A stretch of 64,000 nucleotides of DNA from Petrosia ficiformis (GCA_947044365.1 OX345636.1:4794001-4858000), one strand, 5' to 3'; shown: positions 23,122 to 36,620, counted from the first letter of the stretch. Notes: a model not told the origin generated them from the letters alone. Numbers and translations: made by a program.

Positions 23122-25700
23122 ATGGTGAACATGTTTAAGAAATTTCCTGAAATTGTGTTTGTGGATGGAATATACAATGTCAACAAATTAGGCATGCCTT
23201 TATACTGCCTCATGGTTGAGGATGGCTTTGGACATGGTTATAATTGCTTTTATGCTGCTACTGCTCAAGAAGATGGTGCCCATCTGCAACAAATTCTTCA
23301 ATCTTTCAAAGAAGAAAACGATGCATGGAAGAAGGTTCGTGTCATCATAATTGACAAGGATTTTACGGAATATAAAGTTCTGAAAGAAGAATTCCCAAAG
23401 GTCGTAATTCTGTATTGTCAGTGGCATGTTGTGAAAGCTCTGTTGTGAAAACCAAGAAACAGCTCTATGATGCATCAAACGAAGCCTTTAAGAAGTACTT
23501 TGAAACTAACTGGAAAGAATGCCGTTCAATGTGGGTCACATTTGAAAGGGATAAGCATTCACATTATGGTAACACTACAAATAACAGGTTAGAGAGCCAT
23601 AACCAGAAGCTAAAGGATTTAACAACCAGATCATCATCATTGTCTGAAATGTTTCAGAATTTACTGTTGTATTCTCACACTGCAGCTGCTGAGTATTCAC
23701 AGTGTGCTTTCCAAGAAGAATTCACTGTTCGTTTGGGTGTGCATAACATTCCTGAAGCTTCTGAAATTTAAGACTACATGTACTCATTATGCAATTATTC
23801 AGCAAGTAAAATTGGCAAAAACAGTATCATATGAAATATCTGCTTCTGATCAAGAAACAACTGTAATAACATTTGAAAAGAAAACGCATGATGTATCACA
23901 AGAAAATGGTAGCTGTTCATGTGCATTTAGTAGAACACTTCTCATGCCGTGTAGACATAATTTTTTTGCCCGAATTCAAAATGGACTTGAGGTAATTGAT
24001 TGTAGTCTTGTTGCTGAAAGGTGGCTCAAGTCTTACCAAGTGCATGTCGGGGAATGTGAAAATGTGATGACAAAGTCTGATGTTCAGCCAAGTGAGGTGA
24101 CGATGTCCTGCATAAAAGCAATTCCGTCACTTTCTAGTACTCTATCTAAAAATCAAAAACATCGCAAGATACTTTCACTATCTCAAAAGCTACCAGTTCT
24201 TGCATCCAACTGTGGAATGCCTGATTTTAGGCAGAAATATTCTGACGTTGAAAATTTGATCAGTTTCTAGGAGAATAATGTATCTTTTGTCATAACTCCA
24301 ACTTCAGACACATCTTGCCACATGTTTAAACATTTAATTCATACTTTATGTGCATAATTATTATTACTTTTTTATAATACACAATTATTTTGTTATAGGA
24401 TGTATCAGCTGCTGATAAAATTCAGAAAAATTCTATTGATCATAAATTTCATGATAAAGCTTTGGACGATCTTTCAGAACCAAATTAAATCTGAGTGATG
24501 CTGAGAACAACCTCACAGAGCTGAGTCAAAGAGAAACATATGACCAGAGTGAAGCAGGTAACATTCAAGACAAAACCAAAATCCACTTCATAGATTATAA
24601 TTTTGAAAGCCAAAATGAACTATCATTTGAAAATACAAACCCTTTAAACAAACATAGCGTACAACCAAAACTGGTACCTCACTCCCATAAGAAAGAAGTG
24701 AAGCCAATTGACAGTGCAGATAGAATAAAGGTAACTGTAGATGCATATGTGCTTTATTTATAATTACATAATACATTTTTTTACTTGTTTTCTTCATTTC
24801 GATGTCTAGCACAACACAATCACTCACTGTCCTCCAAGGAAAAATTAATACACCCTCGTACATCAAGCCGAAAGGAAGACATAAACACACTGGTACACTC
24901 TGGCCGTCCAAGCAGCAGCAGCAAGGTGTAAAGAGATTGAGAAATTCAAATAAGAAAGAGAATAACTCACAACCCTCAAAAAAATTAAAACGTGAGGAAG
25001 GTTTTGATGAAAAAGAGAATTTACAGCCAATAAAGCATGTGGAAGGTTCAGGAGACAAAGAGAATCCAAAAGCTACAAGGAACTCAAAGTATGGTAAGTC
25101 TAAGTCAATTAGGAAAAATGAGAGAAACTTGAGTACATATAAAATTGGAACTCCTGCGTATAAATCAAGAGTGCTTAGGGAAAGAGAACGAGAGTTAAGG
25201 TCAACTGGAAAGAAGGGTGTCAACGTGTATGACAGTGCCAGAACTGGAGACCTTTCAGAGAACACGTTGGATTCCATTGCTGCTATATTAAACTGCCAAA
25301 AGAGAAATGTCTACTTGCTATTTCCTGAGGTACAGCAGCAAACAGACAGTTGCAGCTGTGGTGTATTTGCTTTGGCTTATGCTTACAAATTGGCTGAGGG
25401 AAAAAACCCTTGTAAAGCCCTCTATCCTTGTGGAACTCAATTACACTCACACCTATACAAGTGCTTTCAAGAAAAGAAAATCTCTTCCTTTCAAAATGAC
25501 AGAAATCTGTACATTCCATGTGGCCAGGGCCTTCCTTAAAGAAAATATTGAAAGTTTACTGCGTGTGTAGACTTCTGATAATGGTGATGATAATATGATA
25601 TTTTGCAATGTGTGCAAGGAGTGGTTTTATTACACATGTGTCAATATATCAAAAGTTCCTCCTGGTCCGTATACTTGTTGTGGCTGCAGTTTCTGAACCT
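23122..25700 (+). pseudogene. Second MULE transposase: SWIM finger, Ulp1-like piece and PHD finger
   Basis: Plus-strand remains of a ZSWIM-like MULE protein. The core motifs are VFVDGIYNVNKLGMPL, IIIDKDFTEYKVL and LYCQWHVVKAL, followed by TTNNRLESHNQKLK, then a SWIM zinc finger (CSCAF, CRHNF, near 23930-23970). After a Lys-rich linker (24820-25150) comes a Ulp1/C48-like fragment with VYDS and the Gln-Cys motif QQQTDSCSCG. The region that should hold the catalytic His is missing. Finally a PHD-type finger (CNVCKEWFYYTC, CCGC) lies at about 25600-25696. Frameshifts are visible near 23440, 23770 and 24487, and the N-terminus is absent. No inverted ends or target duplication were found. Confidence 0.75.
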
Positions 25701-26340
25701 GAATCTTACTATCTAAGGGTGTAGATAATGTGGGGGCTAGCGGGACTTTTAGCCCCCCCAGATTTTCAGTGTGTTAATATGTACAAAGCTTTAAACATTT
25801 TGAAAAAAAAGTAGTTACAAAACAACACAACATATGGTCACGTCATGTGTGACTCATTATTGATCATATTGTCCAAATATATGAATACGACTACTTTTAC
25901 ACTGAATGAATTCAATTTGCAGCAAAGGAAGTGAGTCAGTTCTTGACTTATGAACATGCAGAGTCATACATGAGTTGAGACGAACTTGATCAGTAGTTGT
26001 ACATACCAAGTTTTTATTCTACGTAATTCATTGCTGAAGCTGGAACTCTGTCTACATTTGAGTCACTCAGCTGATCTTGGTTCTTGCTGCTTGAAGCTAT
26101 GGCAAGGGACTGCAGACCAGCCTCCTATACACAAGCAAATGATTACTGAATCAGCCCTAAATATTTCATATTTTTCAGCAGTCACAATGTCACTTAAATT
26201 ATTACAGAGGGAGGGGCTATGAACCCTTCATTGCTTTCTTGTATACCAGGAAGTTGGTGCAACTATCTCTTGCTTTTGGGTTACTTTTAGAGCTTCATTT
26301 AACATATCTGGTTGTTCTTTCATTAGGGTTAGTTGAATTG
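25700..26340. other. No gene recognised
   Basis: Low-complexity and repeat-like DNA, including a palindrome-like agccccccc/ggggct patch near 25735-25765. No supported coding exon. Confidence 0.5.
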
Positions 26341-26660
26341 TAGCAGACTGTATCCCTTGTATGAATGAGTTTTAAGCCAGCTTAATTGTCTTGTTTGGTG
26401 TGTGTCTGTAATAAATACTGCCATTCAAACTCATTTTCAAGTGGTGCATAATGCTGCTTGAGTACTTCAATTACTACACCATAGTCTATCAATTCCGACA
26501 GCCCATTGAAGTAAGCAAAATGGTTCGTCTTCTATAAAAGCTCCGTTACATAGGTTTCTCCTCCAGGAACCTCCAACTTCTCTGGTTTACTATATAGCTT
26601 GGAGGAAACATTGCACCATAGATCCCACTCTGACAACATTTATATCACCAGCAAATGTAT
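26340..26660 (-). pseudogene. Degraded retrotransposon gag-like remnant
   Basis: The minus strand reads a broken frame with phrases such as LKQHYAPLENEFEW after a Pro/Gly-rich stretch, resembling the capsid-like gag of LTR retrotransposons (the QHYAP motif). Stops and frame breaks are frequent. No reverse transcriptase or long terminal repeats were seen nearby. The identification is weak. Confidence 0.3.
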
Positions 26661-27736
26661 AATAAATTGGTTTTTACTGTGTAATAAGGTTTCCTAGTGA
26701 TCGAAGTGAGTAAACATTTGCTAATGAAGATATTGCAGCTGTGATGATAAAGATGATGCTACTTTCCAACATCTCCACAATTTATGTGATGTTTTGTGAT
26801 GCTGTGTAGCTTCTTTGTGGAGTATGGAATACTTATTAACACAACATAGCAATATGATAATTGAGTTAGCCATGTTGTGATGGATGATCAAGAACTGGCA
26901 CAAAGAGGAACCATATTCTGATGGAGAATCTATCCAACAGATGGAGTTTCTACAAATGGAGCCCTACTGATGGAGGACCTGGTGAACCAGATTCTGGCAT
27001 TTCCATTACTCCAGCATTTTTTTTAATAACAGTACTTAAACATTGATAACTTCTAATACATGATCCATGCACTCAGACAGTCATGTGAATTGTTTTGTAG
27101 GCTAGACTGTTGTGCAATGCTCCAACAAAACTATGTAACCCTGAATATAATTATTATGCTGTACTATGTATTAATTCAACATAATAACTGGAAGAAATTT
27201 ATAATTCAAATTATTGCTATCGTGATGTTAAGCACATGCCCCAAGTGTACATAAAGTATGATTGGAACACAAGAATTATTACATGCTGTATTAAATTCAT
27301 TAATTCGTGAGTATATCAAAAATAACAGTTTAAATTGAATAATAATCGTATTTAATTTTAAGTAGTAATTATTTTAAGTAAACTCTGTTCAGCTTTACTT
27401 TTTTGGTATAGAAGAATTAATAACTGCAATGAAAGTTCATTACATAATCAAAGATTTAAGCACGCCAGAATGAGATATACATGGTCTGCTAACATAAACA
27501 CGAATACAATAGCTAAACAAAGGAAGTACTACAAAAATATCTTGTTACATTTACATCCTTGTATGTAGAGTACGTTCATTAAACTATTAAACTCTGTTTG
27601 GTGACTTTCCAGCGGTTTGTTTGGCTTTATGTTACATACATATTACACTACAAGGTCAATTTATATACCATGTGACTAACATTATTACCCTCGCCGCGTA
27701 GCGTAGGCGGAAGGGTACGGTAATCGTTTTGTCTGT

Positions 27737-27796
<60 letters not shown>

Positions 27797-30040
27797 GCAA
27801 TTTTTCTGGAAAAATAAAAACATTGACATTTCAAAAGAGGTACTGGTAGACTTCAAATTATACAAGGAAAAAAAAAACGTAGGAATTCTTCTTAAACCTT
27901 TCGGTTATAAAGTTATCACAATGTTCATAACTCACGATTACTGTTTCCAGACTTGAGAAGACTCGTGGAGGCATCTGGACACATCAAAACATAACTACTC
28001 CTGTATCATGACTATCGCTAGCAAAGCACTACATAAAAGCAAACAAAATTTGGGTAGTGGTTGCTACAACATCGAGTACTGGCTCCAAGCGTTCTCCATT
28101 ACTTTCAAACTCCGCCTATTTCAATTTCAAGTGATGTGCTGTGCACGTTACTCGAACGTCAGCAGTTTTGAGGACCTGTCTATGCTGTCTTTGTGGAATA
28201 TTTCACAAGACGAATTGAGGATCTTTCTTTCTTCTTTCAGATAATACAGAGACTAAAATGTAAGACTTATAGTATAGACAAGGAAGAGACTAGTATAATC
28301 ATACTAAGTAATAAGTAGTGACATGTTAGTTTATATAATTTATATATATATATATATTATATATATATATCTATATCTATTATAATATTATTATAAAAAC
28401 TAACATGCCAGTACGGTTTTATAACTTAATATGTTTTATACACAAACTAAACAATCTGAAGTAAACATTCTCATTATTATATGACCATACAAACGAGCAA
28501 TGATAATTATAATCTTTTGGCATATTATATTTCGAAATTATAGTTTGTATTACCTTGCCACGTAGGCGAGGGTCCCGTCCCGACGGTATTCATAATTAAT
28601 TAGCTGTGCGGATGTCACTATGACTTCTGTGGCTTGTTTTGTGGATGTTTTTCAGGTCATGAATTTTTATTATTAAGAAAATTGATTTTCATGCGCATTC
28701 ATTGACTAGACCCTCTCATTGTATATAAAAGAAAATGTATACATACATATTGTATGCTATCGTCAATAGAGTCATTAACCTGAAATCCTTTTTCTCATTT
28801 CCTGGCTATGTGCTGTTCTGTTGTGATAATTATAATGTTGATAATCAATAATCGGATTGGTAATCTGTATCTGTCATTATCAGCCACAATTTTCAGTATC
28901 AGTATCAGATAGTTTTGAGTAACATTTATAACCGAATTTACAATAAGAGTACTTAGTCATCTAATAATTTTACAATGAAAACAATGAATCCCACACACAC
29001 AGCAAAAACAAACGTGGTTAAAATAAACATTACAGTTGCAATTGCAAGGAATAGCATGAGTTTCAATTTAGATTGTCAATTGTCATAGAGGATGTTGTGG
29101 CTACATGCATGTATATTACTACGACATAATGTGCATCAAGTATTGAAAGATACTAGTCACATGCTACTAATAATTATTAAGTAATAACAGTTGGAAAGAG
29201 ATTTTCTCTTGCTCTGGTAACAAGAAAGTATACACAAATGAACTGTATTAGATTCTGAATAAGGTAAGTTATTTGGAATATTAACCTCAGAAGTTACAGA
29301 GCATGCATTATTATTATCTATGCCCAGAACTATAGTTTCTCATTTCTGAGGTGATGGTAGCTCTAGAAAATCACTGGCCAGGGTTTTTACTCTGTAAAAG
29401 CTCCACATAATGATTGTTTCATGTTTCTAACTTGTTTTTAAATGCCAGCCAACAAGATTAGATAAATAAATCATGGTACAGATACTGGAGAAATATCACT
29501 CGTTGGATACATTTATTGCCTGTCATACATCATTTAGACTCATAGTCATGAAAATACTTTGTATTCAACTCGTGATATTTCCCAGTATCTGCATGATAAT
29601 ATATAATTATTGTCCTTATAATTTCCTTTATAGCTTTTTTGATACCTATGCATAAGTATTGAAAAAAATGCTAATTTTTATTCAAAGAATCACATACTTC
29701 AAGGTAGATGTAATATTGGACTGGTATCAGTTATCAGTAGTTGATATCTGAAGTGAATATCGGAATTTTGGTAAAATCAATATTGGTGTATCATTAAGAC
29801 TGGTTTCACATAATGATACAAAGCTTTGCATTGCATTAGTTGCGCTATGAAAAAATTCTGAAAACTGATTAGTGAAACACCACGTAGCTGAAACAGAGAT
29901 AGAATCAGATCCAATCCTCACATTGCATTGCATCTGATGGTGTTGAAGGAATTAAAATACAATGCAGTGACGCGACACAAGACTTTGCATCATTATATAT
30001 ATGAACCAGGATAAATATGTATAATAAATAGACAAATAAT
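26660..30040. other. Intergenic, repeat-rich, no gene recognised
   Basis: AT-rich DNA with a GT microsatellite (about 27736-27794), an AT patch near 28342-28372 and many short random frames. None shows domain motifs or consistent splice structure. Confidence 0.5.
27688..28592. repeat. Repeat with CCTCGCC-type ends around a GT microsatellite
   Basis: The left end TTACCCTCGCCGCGTAGCG and the right end ttaccttgccacgtaggcg share a motif, partly direct and partly inverted. A related sequence (caccacgtctacgcgtgggcg) occurs at 57992-58012. This suggests a dispersed element family, but its boundaries and class could not be fixed. Confidence 0.4.
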
Positions 30041-30048
30041 GATACTTA

Positions 30049-30200
30049 CAAGCATATTTACTTCTTTAAACATGTGCTCCATTAGGACCAGTCACTTGTG
30101 CTGCTTCTAATCCCTTAGCACCTTGTATTAACACTTTCTCCATCGCCTACACTTCGGTGATATTTATTTGGGTTGTATTTTTTTATGATGGAAGTCCCCT
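30049..30200 (-). pseudogene. Broken duplicate of a cold shock domain exon
   Basis: The minus strand is clearly similar to the 33365-33178 exon of the cold-shock-nuclease gene, including SVGDGE and the aagtgactggtcctaatgg stretch. It has lost about 15 bases (the EFIVI part) and has stop codons, for example gtttaaaga near its end. A donor-like cttgtaagta remains at the lower-coordinate end. Confidence 0.85.
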
Positions 30201-32480
30201 ATGTGGTTCGGAGTGTGTTCCTAGCATCACCATGCACTTCAAATGCTTGTAATTGGTGTCAGGGATAAGCCCATGAAAATGGCTGAAAGAATTTGATAAT
30301 TTTTTGGCCGTCTTTGACCTAAATAACAAGTATATACGGGGGGAATTAGAGTAACGTCGCGCATGTAGATTCTTTGCTACTGTACTAACCAATAAATTGG
30401 TTATTTTAACAATGGCAATGTATAATACAGTGTTAATATATAAGCAATTCAACATAATAATTCAAATTGAGAAAGTTTTGGAAATCAATAATTATTACAT
30501 GATGTGGGATATATTTTCAAGGCGAGCACTTTATTAGTATAATAATATAATTATCCAATTAAATTCATCCATTCACCAGACTATCCAAATAAACAAATTA
30601 GAATCCCTTAATTTGGTATTAAATTATAAGTAGTTATACATTTTTTAACTACAGTCTTTTATATAACTGCAATGGAATTTCAATACAAAATTTACATGGT
30701 TGTATGTTGTTGTGGAATCATTAGCTATTTCTAAGCAACTGCTACCATAAGATGTATACTATATAACATATTCTACGTCTCAGGAATGTAACATGTTGTA
30801 CTTCCACCTTTCTTGGTGAGAAAGTTGCTATTTACCTCCACAAATTGATGATAATTATAATTATTGTGAAAACTACTAAACTACTATTATAATGAGAGTA
30901 GTAAACTATAGTGTATTCATCCTTCATCATGTGTACAAGTGTATTAAATGACAGGTTGGGAATATGTATTTAGCCATTTTCAGGTCCAGGACCCTGTAAA
31001 CACAAAAGAAAATTTGTACATACATATATATACATGTACGTCTTGTTTATTCATGGCTCCTGATATATATCTAATCCTATAATCAAAATATTCAAGTTTA
31101 CTCTTATTGTGAGTCACATGGCATATAATGTGTAAAGACCCTGCTATCTATTTGTAAACTGTGCATAGAGTATAAAGTTTTCTATTTCAACAAGACATTT
31201 GACATTGAAGGAGAGTCATCATTGAAGAATCCCACCATATATACAATTATATATAACAGGAGCTTATGATTGCAATGATACTGTTATAATAGTTACTATT
31301 TAAGCTTGCTTGTGCCCTTAATTATTATAATTATTACTTCTGGTGATATTTTGATCATACATGAGTAGTGTAGTGTAAGTTGAATTTACTTCTCGTTTGT
31401 CACATATGTAAACAACGTTATTTACATGCAGTCTAGTTTATTATTACTACACATTATCTTGGCACAGCACCAGAAGGATAATTCATAAATAATTTTTATA
31501 ATTATGTAGATAGACCAGGTACTAATACCTTAATAATAGTTATATAGAATATGGAATACTACTATTAATGTTACTTCATCCTGAGCACATACTTGATTGC
31601 ACAGTCCCGCCATGACTTGGTTTATTACAATGATTGTACAGACAGTAAACACCAGGCATAAGAGATACAACAATATTCCTTTCTGAAGCCATATGCTGTA
31701 GACATATACTGTAAACATCTCAATGCAACTATACATTATTTCCAAAGATGGTGATGCATGCAATTTGCCTTATAATAGAGATAAACTACCAATTAGGGTA
31801 TATATAATAGACATTGTGTGTATATGCTAATTGAGATAAAAGTAATTATGAAGCAAGTATGTCTATCAAGGATGAGGTGTGTCTTTTGAGGTTTTACTAC
31901 ATGTGGAATTAATCTGTTAACTGTACCGAAATTTCCACACCCATAACCATATAGTATAGACAGTTGGATTATTGAATAGGTAAATAGTGTGGGAAATTTT
32001 GTGGCTTAAGCTATGCATGTATGAATACCATAACTCAACTAAGGGTTACTTTTGCAGCAAGTTTCATATCCATTATTTGTATGGACACATTGATACCTAT
32101 TACTGTGTGGATGATTAGAATTTTTTTGACAGTAAAAAAAATGTTTATTCCTAATCTGATTGGCTTATTAGCAGTATCAAGGGTGGAATTTGATTTTGTA
32201 ATAAATCACACAATCATAGTATCCTGGACCGATAACCATGTACTGCCATTATTAGTTAGCTACTTAGATTATTCCACCTCTCTTGAAACCAGGCATTACT
32301 TTTCCATTTAAAATTTCAACATCATAACAGTACTGAAGTGAGACCCAGGCAAGTCTGATTGCTTGTAAATTGAGTTTGATCTGATTTTGCATTATGATGA
32401 GTATAAAAATAAAAGCTAATCTGTAGTGACCATGCAGCATGCACCATTGTTATCTATTTTCTCATAGTTGCTGATGTTGC
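30200..32480. other. Intergenic, no gene recognised
   Basis: AT-rich sequence with short random frames only. A hydrophobic minus-strand frame at 31530-31763 lacks a signal or motif that would support it. Confidence 0.5.
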
Positions 32481-32481
32481 A

Positions 32482-34088
32482 TCAGCATTCTATTGGCTTA
32501 ACCTGCCATTCAGTACCATCTTCACTCTTAGCATCTGTCACAAATATACCAGTTGTGTTTACTTGTGGATTCTTCTCACGCCATAGCGTACGATATTTTT
32601 TTGTCTGTTCTTTCCCTTCATTACGCTTATTGCGATTCCTGTTTCGCATAGTACTTGCTTTTCCACCAGTTGACATACTTTTTACTTCAACAATAAGGAA
32701 GTTGTCACAACCATCTGTGTAGATAAGATCACCAAACCCACCTTCAATGGACCACTCATAATCAAAAATGAGGGGATACGTTTCAGCAAATGGAATCCAT
32801 TTTAAAGGTGGTTTCATAACTAATGTACGTATAAGATGAAACTCAGCAGATACATACCAATCATGATTTATAATGTAAGAACGTATTATCCTATCTCTTC
32901 TAAAACATTCTTCCTTGCTTGTATCAGCAGGCCACTTTTCTGTTTGACTTTTCGATAAACTAAAATCAATCCTTTCTTCCTCACTGATATCGGGTGATTC
33001 TGGTATGAAGTGTCGGACTGATTGAGATGTCCATTGTCTACGATGATTAGAACGAGATCGGCGTTCTGCTACAGAAAACAGAAGAACTTTCTTAATAAAT
33101 AAAGCAATAATTTAAATTGTGGTATAACTATTATGGAACTATAACAATACAAAAACATTATAAATGTGTATACTTACAAGCATATTTACTTCCTTTAACA
33201 TGTGCTCCATTAGGACCAGTCACTTGTGCTGCTTCCAATCCCTTAGCACCTTGTATTACAATAAATTCAACTCTTTCTCCATCACCCACACTTCTGAGAT
33301 ATTTCTTAGGGTTGTTTTTTATGATGGATGTTTGATGGACGAAAATATCTTCTCCATTGTCATCACTGAAACAAAAAAGTTGATAAATTCATTGAAGAGA
33401 GTACAAATGAGCTAAGCATTAAGAGAATTGATGAAATATAAATGGAACTAAGGTAGATAATACTCATAAACTACCTACTTAATTATCAAATGCAATTATA
33501 TCTGCTGGCCTGGCACACTATGTCACAGTACAAGGAAGTTAATAAAATAAGTATCAATTATACTACATATGATCGGTCATTATAGAGTGTTACTCAGAGT
33601 AAACTATGGATTCATATGAAATCATTAATATGATAATGAGAAAACAATAATGGTTCTTATACAAGGATTACTGACATTGCATAATGTGATCCCATTGAGT
33701 CTATCTTTCTATATACATTCCATTTCTGAATGACATTGTTTTTTCTTTGACACTGTGTTTTTATTGTTTTTCCTTAATTGATACTAGTATAGAACTTTAC
33801 ATGTACATGAAATCTAAATTAGATTAGTCTACATGCAAATAATAAACTACTCTACACTATAGCAACAGATGTTGTTGGGTTTCATTGTCTTATAATTATG
33901 ACATAATGTGTATTATTACTGAACTCACAAAAATTGATTATTATCTTCCATAAACAATAATAATAATCGATAATACACGCATTTATAAGATTGTGTGCAT
34001 AAAAAATGAAGAGACAAATTAATTACTTACCGTCTGATGAATCCAAAACCTCTAATGACATTAAACCACTTAACAGTACCAGAAATGA
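32482..34088 (-). CDS. Cold shock domain fused to PD-(D/E)XK nuclease-like domain
   Basis: Three exons: 34088-34031, 33365-33178 and 33068-32482, joined in phase (1, 2 and 1) with GT-AG introns and ending in TGA. The first two encode a complete Y-box-type cold shock domain: [17 protein letters not shown] with the RNA-contact Trp/Phe residues, then DIFVHQTSI and [13 protein letters not shown], then a [13 protein letters not shown] tail. The last exon encodes 194 residues. A basic linker ([13 protein letters not shown]) and an acidic stretch lead to a restriction-nuclease-like core: an upstream Glu in YEWSIEGG, then [10 protein letters not shown] and IVEVKS, i.e. the D and E-x-K of the PD-(D/E)XK motif. 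A Lys/Arg-rich segment follows. The upstream coding exon with the start codon was not found (exon 1 here begins in phase 1). Nucleic-acid cleavage guided by the cold shock domain is an inference. Confidence 0.8.
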
Positions 34089-34099
34089 CTAGTGAAACA

Positions 34100-36540
34100 T
34101 AAAATTATAATTATTCTGTTACTAAAATAATGACAACAATTGTATAACATGTAACAGTTACCAGTTTATTATATATTAAATAATACTGCTATACACAGTG
34201 CTCTACTAAATTAAGATATAACCTAAGATCATGGTTTTTATGAACATTATATCAAGGTCAAATAACCATATATAGCTTATTTTTATAGCATGATTATAAT
34301 TATTGCATATGTGCATGTCACTTAATATTCATATCACCTATGCATTTATATAAACAGTTGATACAGCAGTATTTACAGCATTTTATTAATCTTATATCAA
34401 TACCAACTGTTTACGTCTCTAGCGTATAGTAATTATATAAACATGTAGCGTCATACGGGTATGTAATGCTATACATATTAAAAAGCTACTGCACATTCAC
34501 ATTCAGTAGAGACTTTGATTTATGTTATTGCTACATAATAATCATACACACTTACTATCACGTAAATGTGTTTATACAAAAAGGAAACTCTTCATTCTAA
34601 CTTAAAAAGCTGAAGGTCTGAACCACTTCTTTGGAAGCAATTGTGACATCACCAGTACTTGTAATTTAGGCCAGTGTGTGAGCACGGTGAAATAAACAAG
34701 CCCAGAAGTAAGGAAATAAAGAAGGATGGTTGGTTGTGAGGAGGAGGAGGAATACTACTTCAACTTTGTTCTGATTTTAACCTTAACGACAAGAGACCCA
34801 CAGTATGGTTCATCAATCATGCCCACCAACCAATAATTTAAGGTACAAATTACGAGCACTAGTACTGGCACTCTAGTCTCTGCCTTCTTTTACTGTGTTA
34901 AAATTTGCAAAGTTGAAGAATCTCCACAATAAATATAGATTTAAAAGTTTACTAGAATATCCTTCAGTACGGTATTCTTTAGTTAGCTTTGCCCAGGTTA
35001 TGTTAAGTGGATTTTGCCCAATACAAATGGCATAAATATGTACAAGGTATAATAGATTCAGTCACTATACATGGACATCACACCAAGCAATACCTGCATT
35101 AATGTGTATAATCTCAGCAACAGTGAAGCAACAGTCTGCATAACTATATACATTGTATATATATATATATATTGTCTCTACCGAATGTGAATTACCTTAA
35201 AAATATTAAAGAGGGAAATGTCTCACTTGTAGCTGTATAGTTCCTCTGCCGTGAATTGGCCATTTAGTTCTGCATACAATCTGATGACAAAGATGGAGGA
35301 CAAACTGTTTGAGAGGGCGGGGGAAAAATCAAAGTTTGCCACATCTCCTGCATAATTATATAACAGTGTAATCACATTTTTAATTGGGATAACGTATTAA
35401 CAAAATCTGATCATAATTAATATTACGACATACAGATTGCGGGAAATAGAACAAGTAGTGACAATACATGTTACCCACCATCTGTATAATGATATAGATC
35501 GTGCAGGTTTTTAATATCTTTAATATTATACAATCCTTCTGGGAAGCTTCTCCCGGTAACTAGTAGTGTGCTCAAATTACAGAGGAAAGATCCTCAGCCA
35601 GATTTTAGGTCTTTATGAATGAACAGGGCAGGCTGAGCAAACTCTTGGGGAGACTCCTACTGTTTGGAGTGACTAACATTTATTTCTCTATTGGAAATAT
35701 ATTATGTTTATATTGCTTGCATGATGCAGTCCTCTTGATTGATCGCACTAACGGAATTAGTTCTCCTGTCGCTCTCAGTTAGACTGAAACATTTTTCCCA
35801 TAGGAAAGACCAATTCGGTCTTATACATGTAAAAACTAATGGTGGTGTAATCACACACTACACTCACGCATTAACTGATGATCCATGTGAAAACAGGTCA
35901 AATACTTCTAAAGAGAAAGAATTTTGTCTAAAAACAGAAACGAGTTGACGTATTAGTGAACATAATAACACTGTGTTCTCTGGTTGTTTCATTCCACAAT
36001 TTAGTGCTTTTACAATAGCTGCAAGTTTCCAAAGAACAGCACCAGACCTAACATATATACGTCAACATATATGTATATATATATATCCTCCTTGTTTCGC
36101 AATGCTATACACAGAAAACTTGTTGTCCACCAATTATAACTGGACACAATTTATTGAAGCTTCTCTAGATATGATTAAATTTGTTTGGGATGCGATCAAT
36201 CAAAAATATAATTATAAAGAATAATAAAAAACAATAGATGTATGGGATTCTGTCCTACTGATGAGTAATATAGAAATGTCTGGTTGCATTCATGTATTCT
36301 CAATTTGTTTTGTTTCTTTATTAATTAAATTGATTTACAATTTGAGAGCAACAAGCATATATAATATAATTATACAGTATAATTATAGTTTGATGTTAAT
36401 TAGATAGCTATCAGTGGTTTGTTTCTGTTCAAAGGGCATAAGCACTGTTTGCATCTGCTTCACATATAAATTATATGCACGTTTTAGTGTTTGGTACATT
36501 TTTTTACAATGCAATAATACATGTGCATGTAGTTATACAT
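34100..36540. other. Upstream region of the nuclease gene and intergenic DNA
   Basis: Should contain the 5' exon(s) and promoter of the cold-shock-nuclease gene, but none could be assigned. Plus-strand frames at 35739-35948 and 35973-36224 are unusually poor in stops and could be an old element ORF; they show no motif I recognise. Confidence 0.4.
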
Positions 36541-36551
36541 GTACCTGTACA

Positions 36552-36620
36552 GTAGTTTAGTGTGTACATGTACATTGGTGTTAATTGTTAACACCAATGT
36601 GCATGTACACACTAAACTAC
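36552..36620. repeat. Near-perfect 33-bp palindrome with 3-base loop
   Basis: Arms 36552-36584 and 36588-36620 pair at 32 of 33 positions (the only mismatch would be a G-U pair in RNA). The core is ggtgttaa-ttg-ttaacacc. Confidence 0.85.

Noticed and set aside
24588..25277. Minus-strand frame of 229 residues
   Set aside because: It is the shadow of the plus-strand Lys-rich linker and Ulp1-like coding region of the second MULE; hydrophobic composition only.
26340..26660. Full LTR retrotransposon
   Set aside because: Only a broken gag-like phrase is visible; no long terminal repeats, protease, reverse transcriptase or integrase were found around it.
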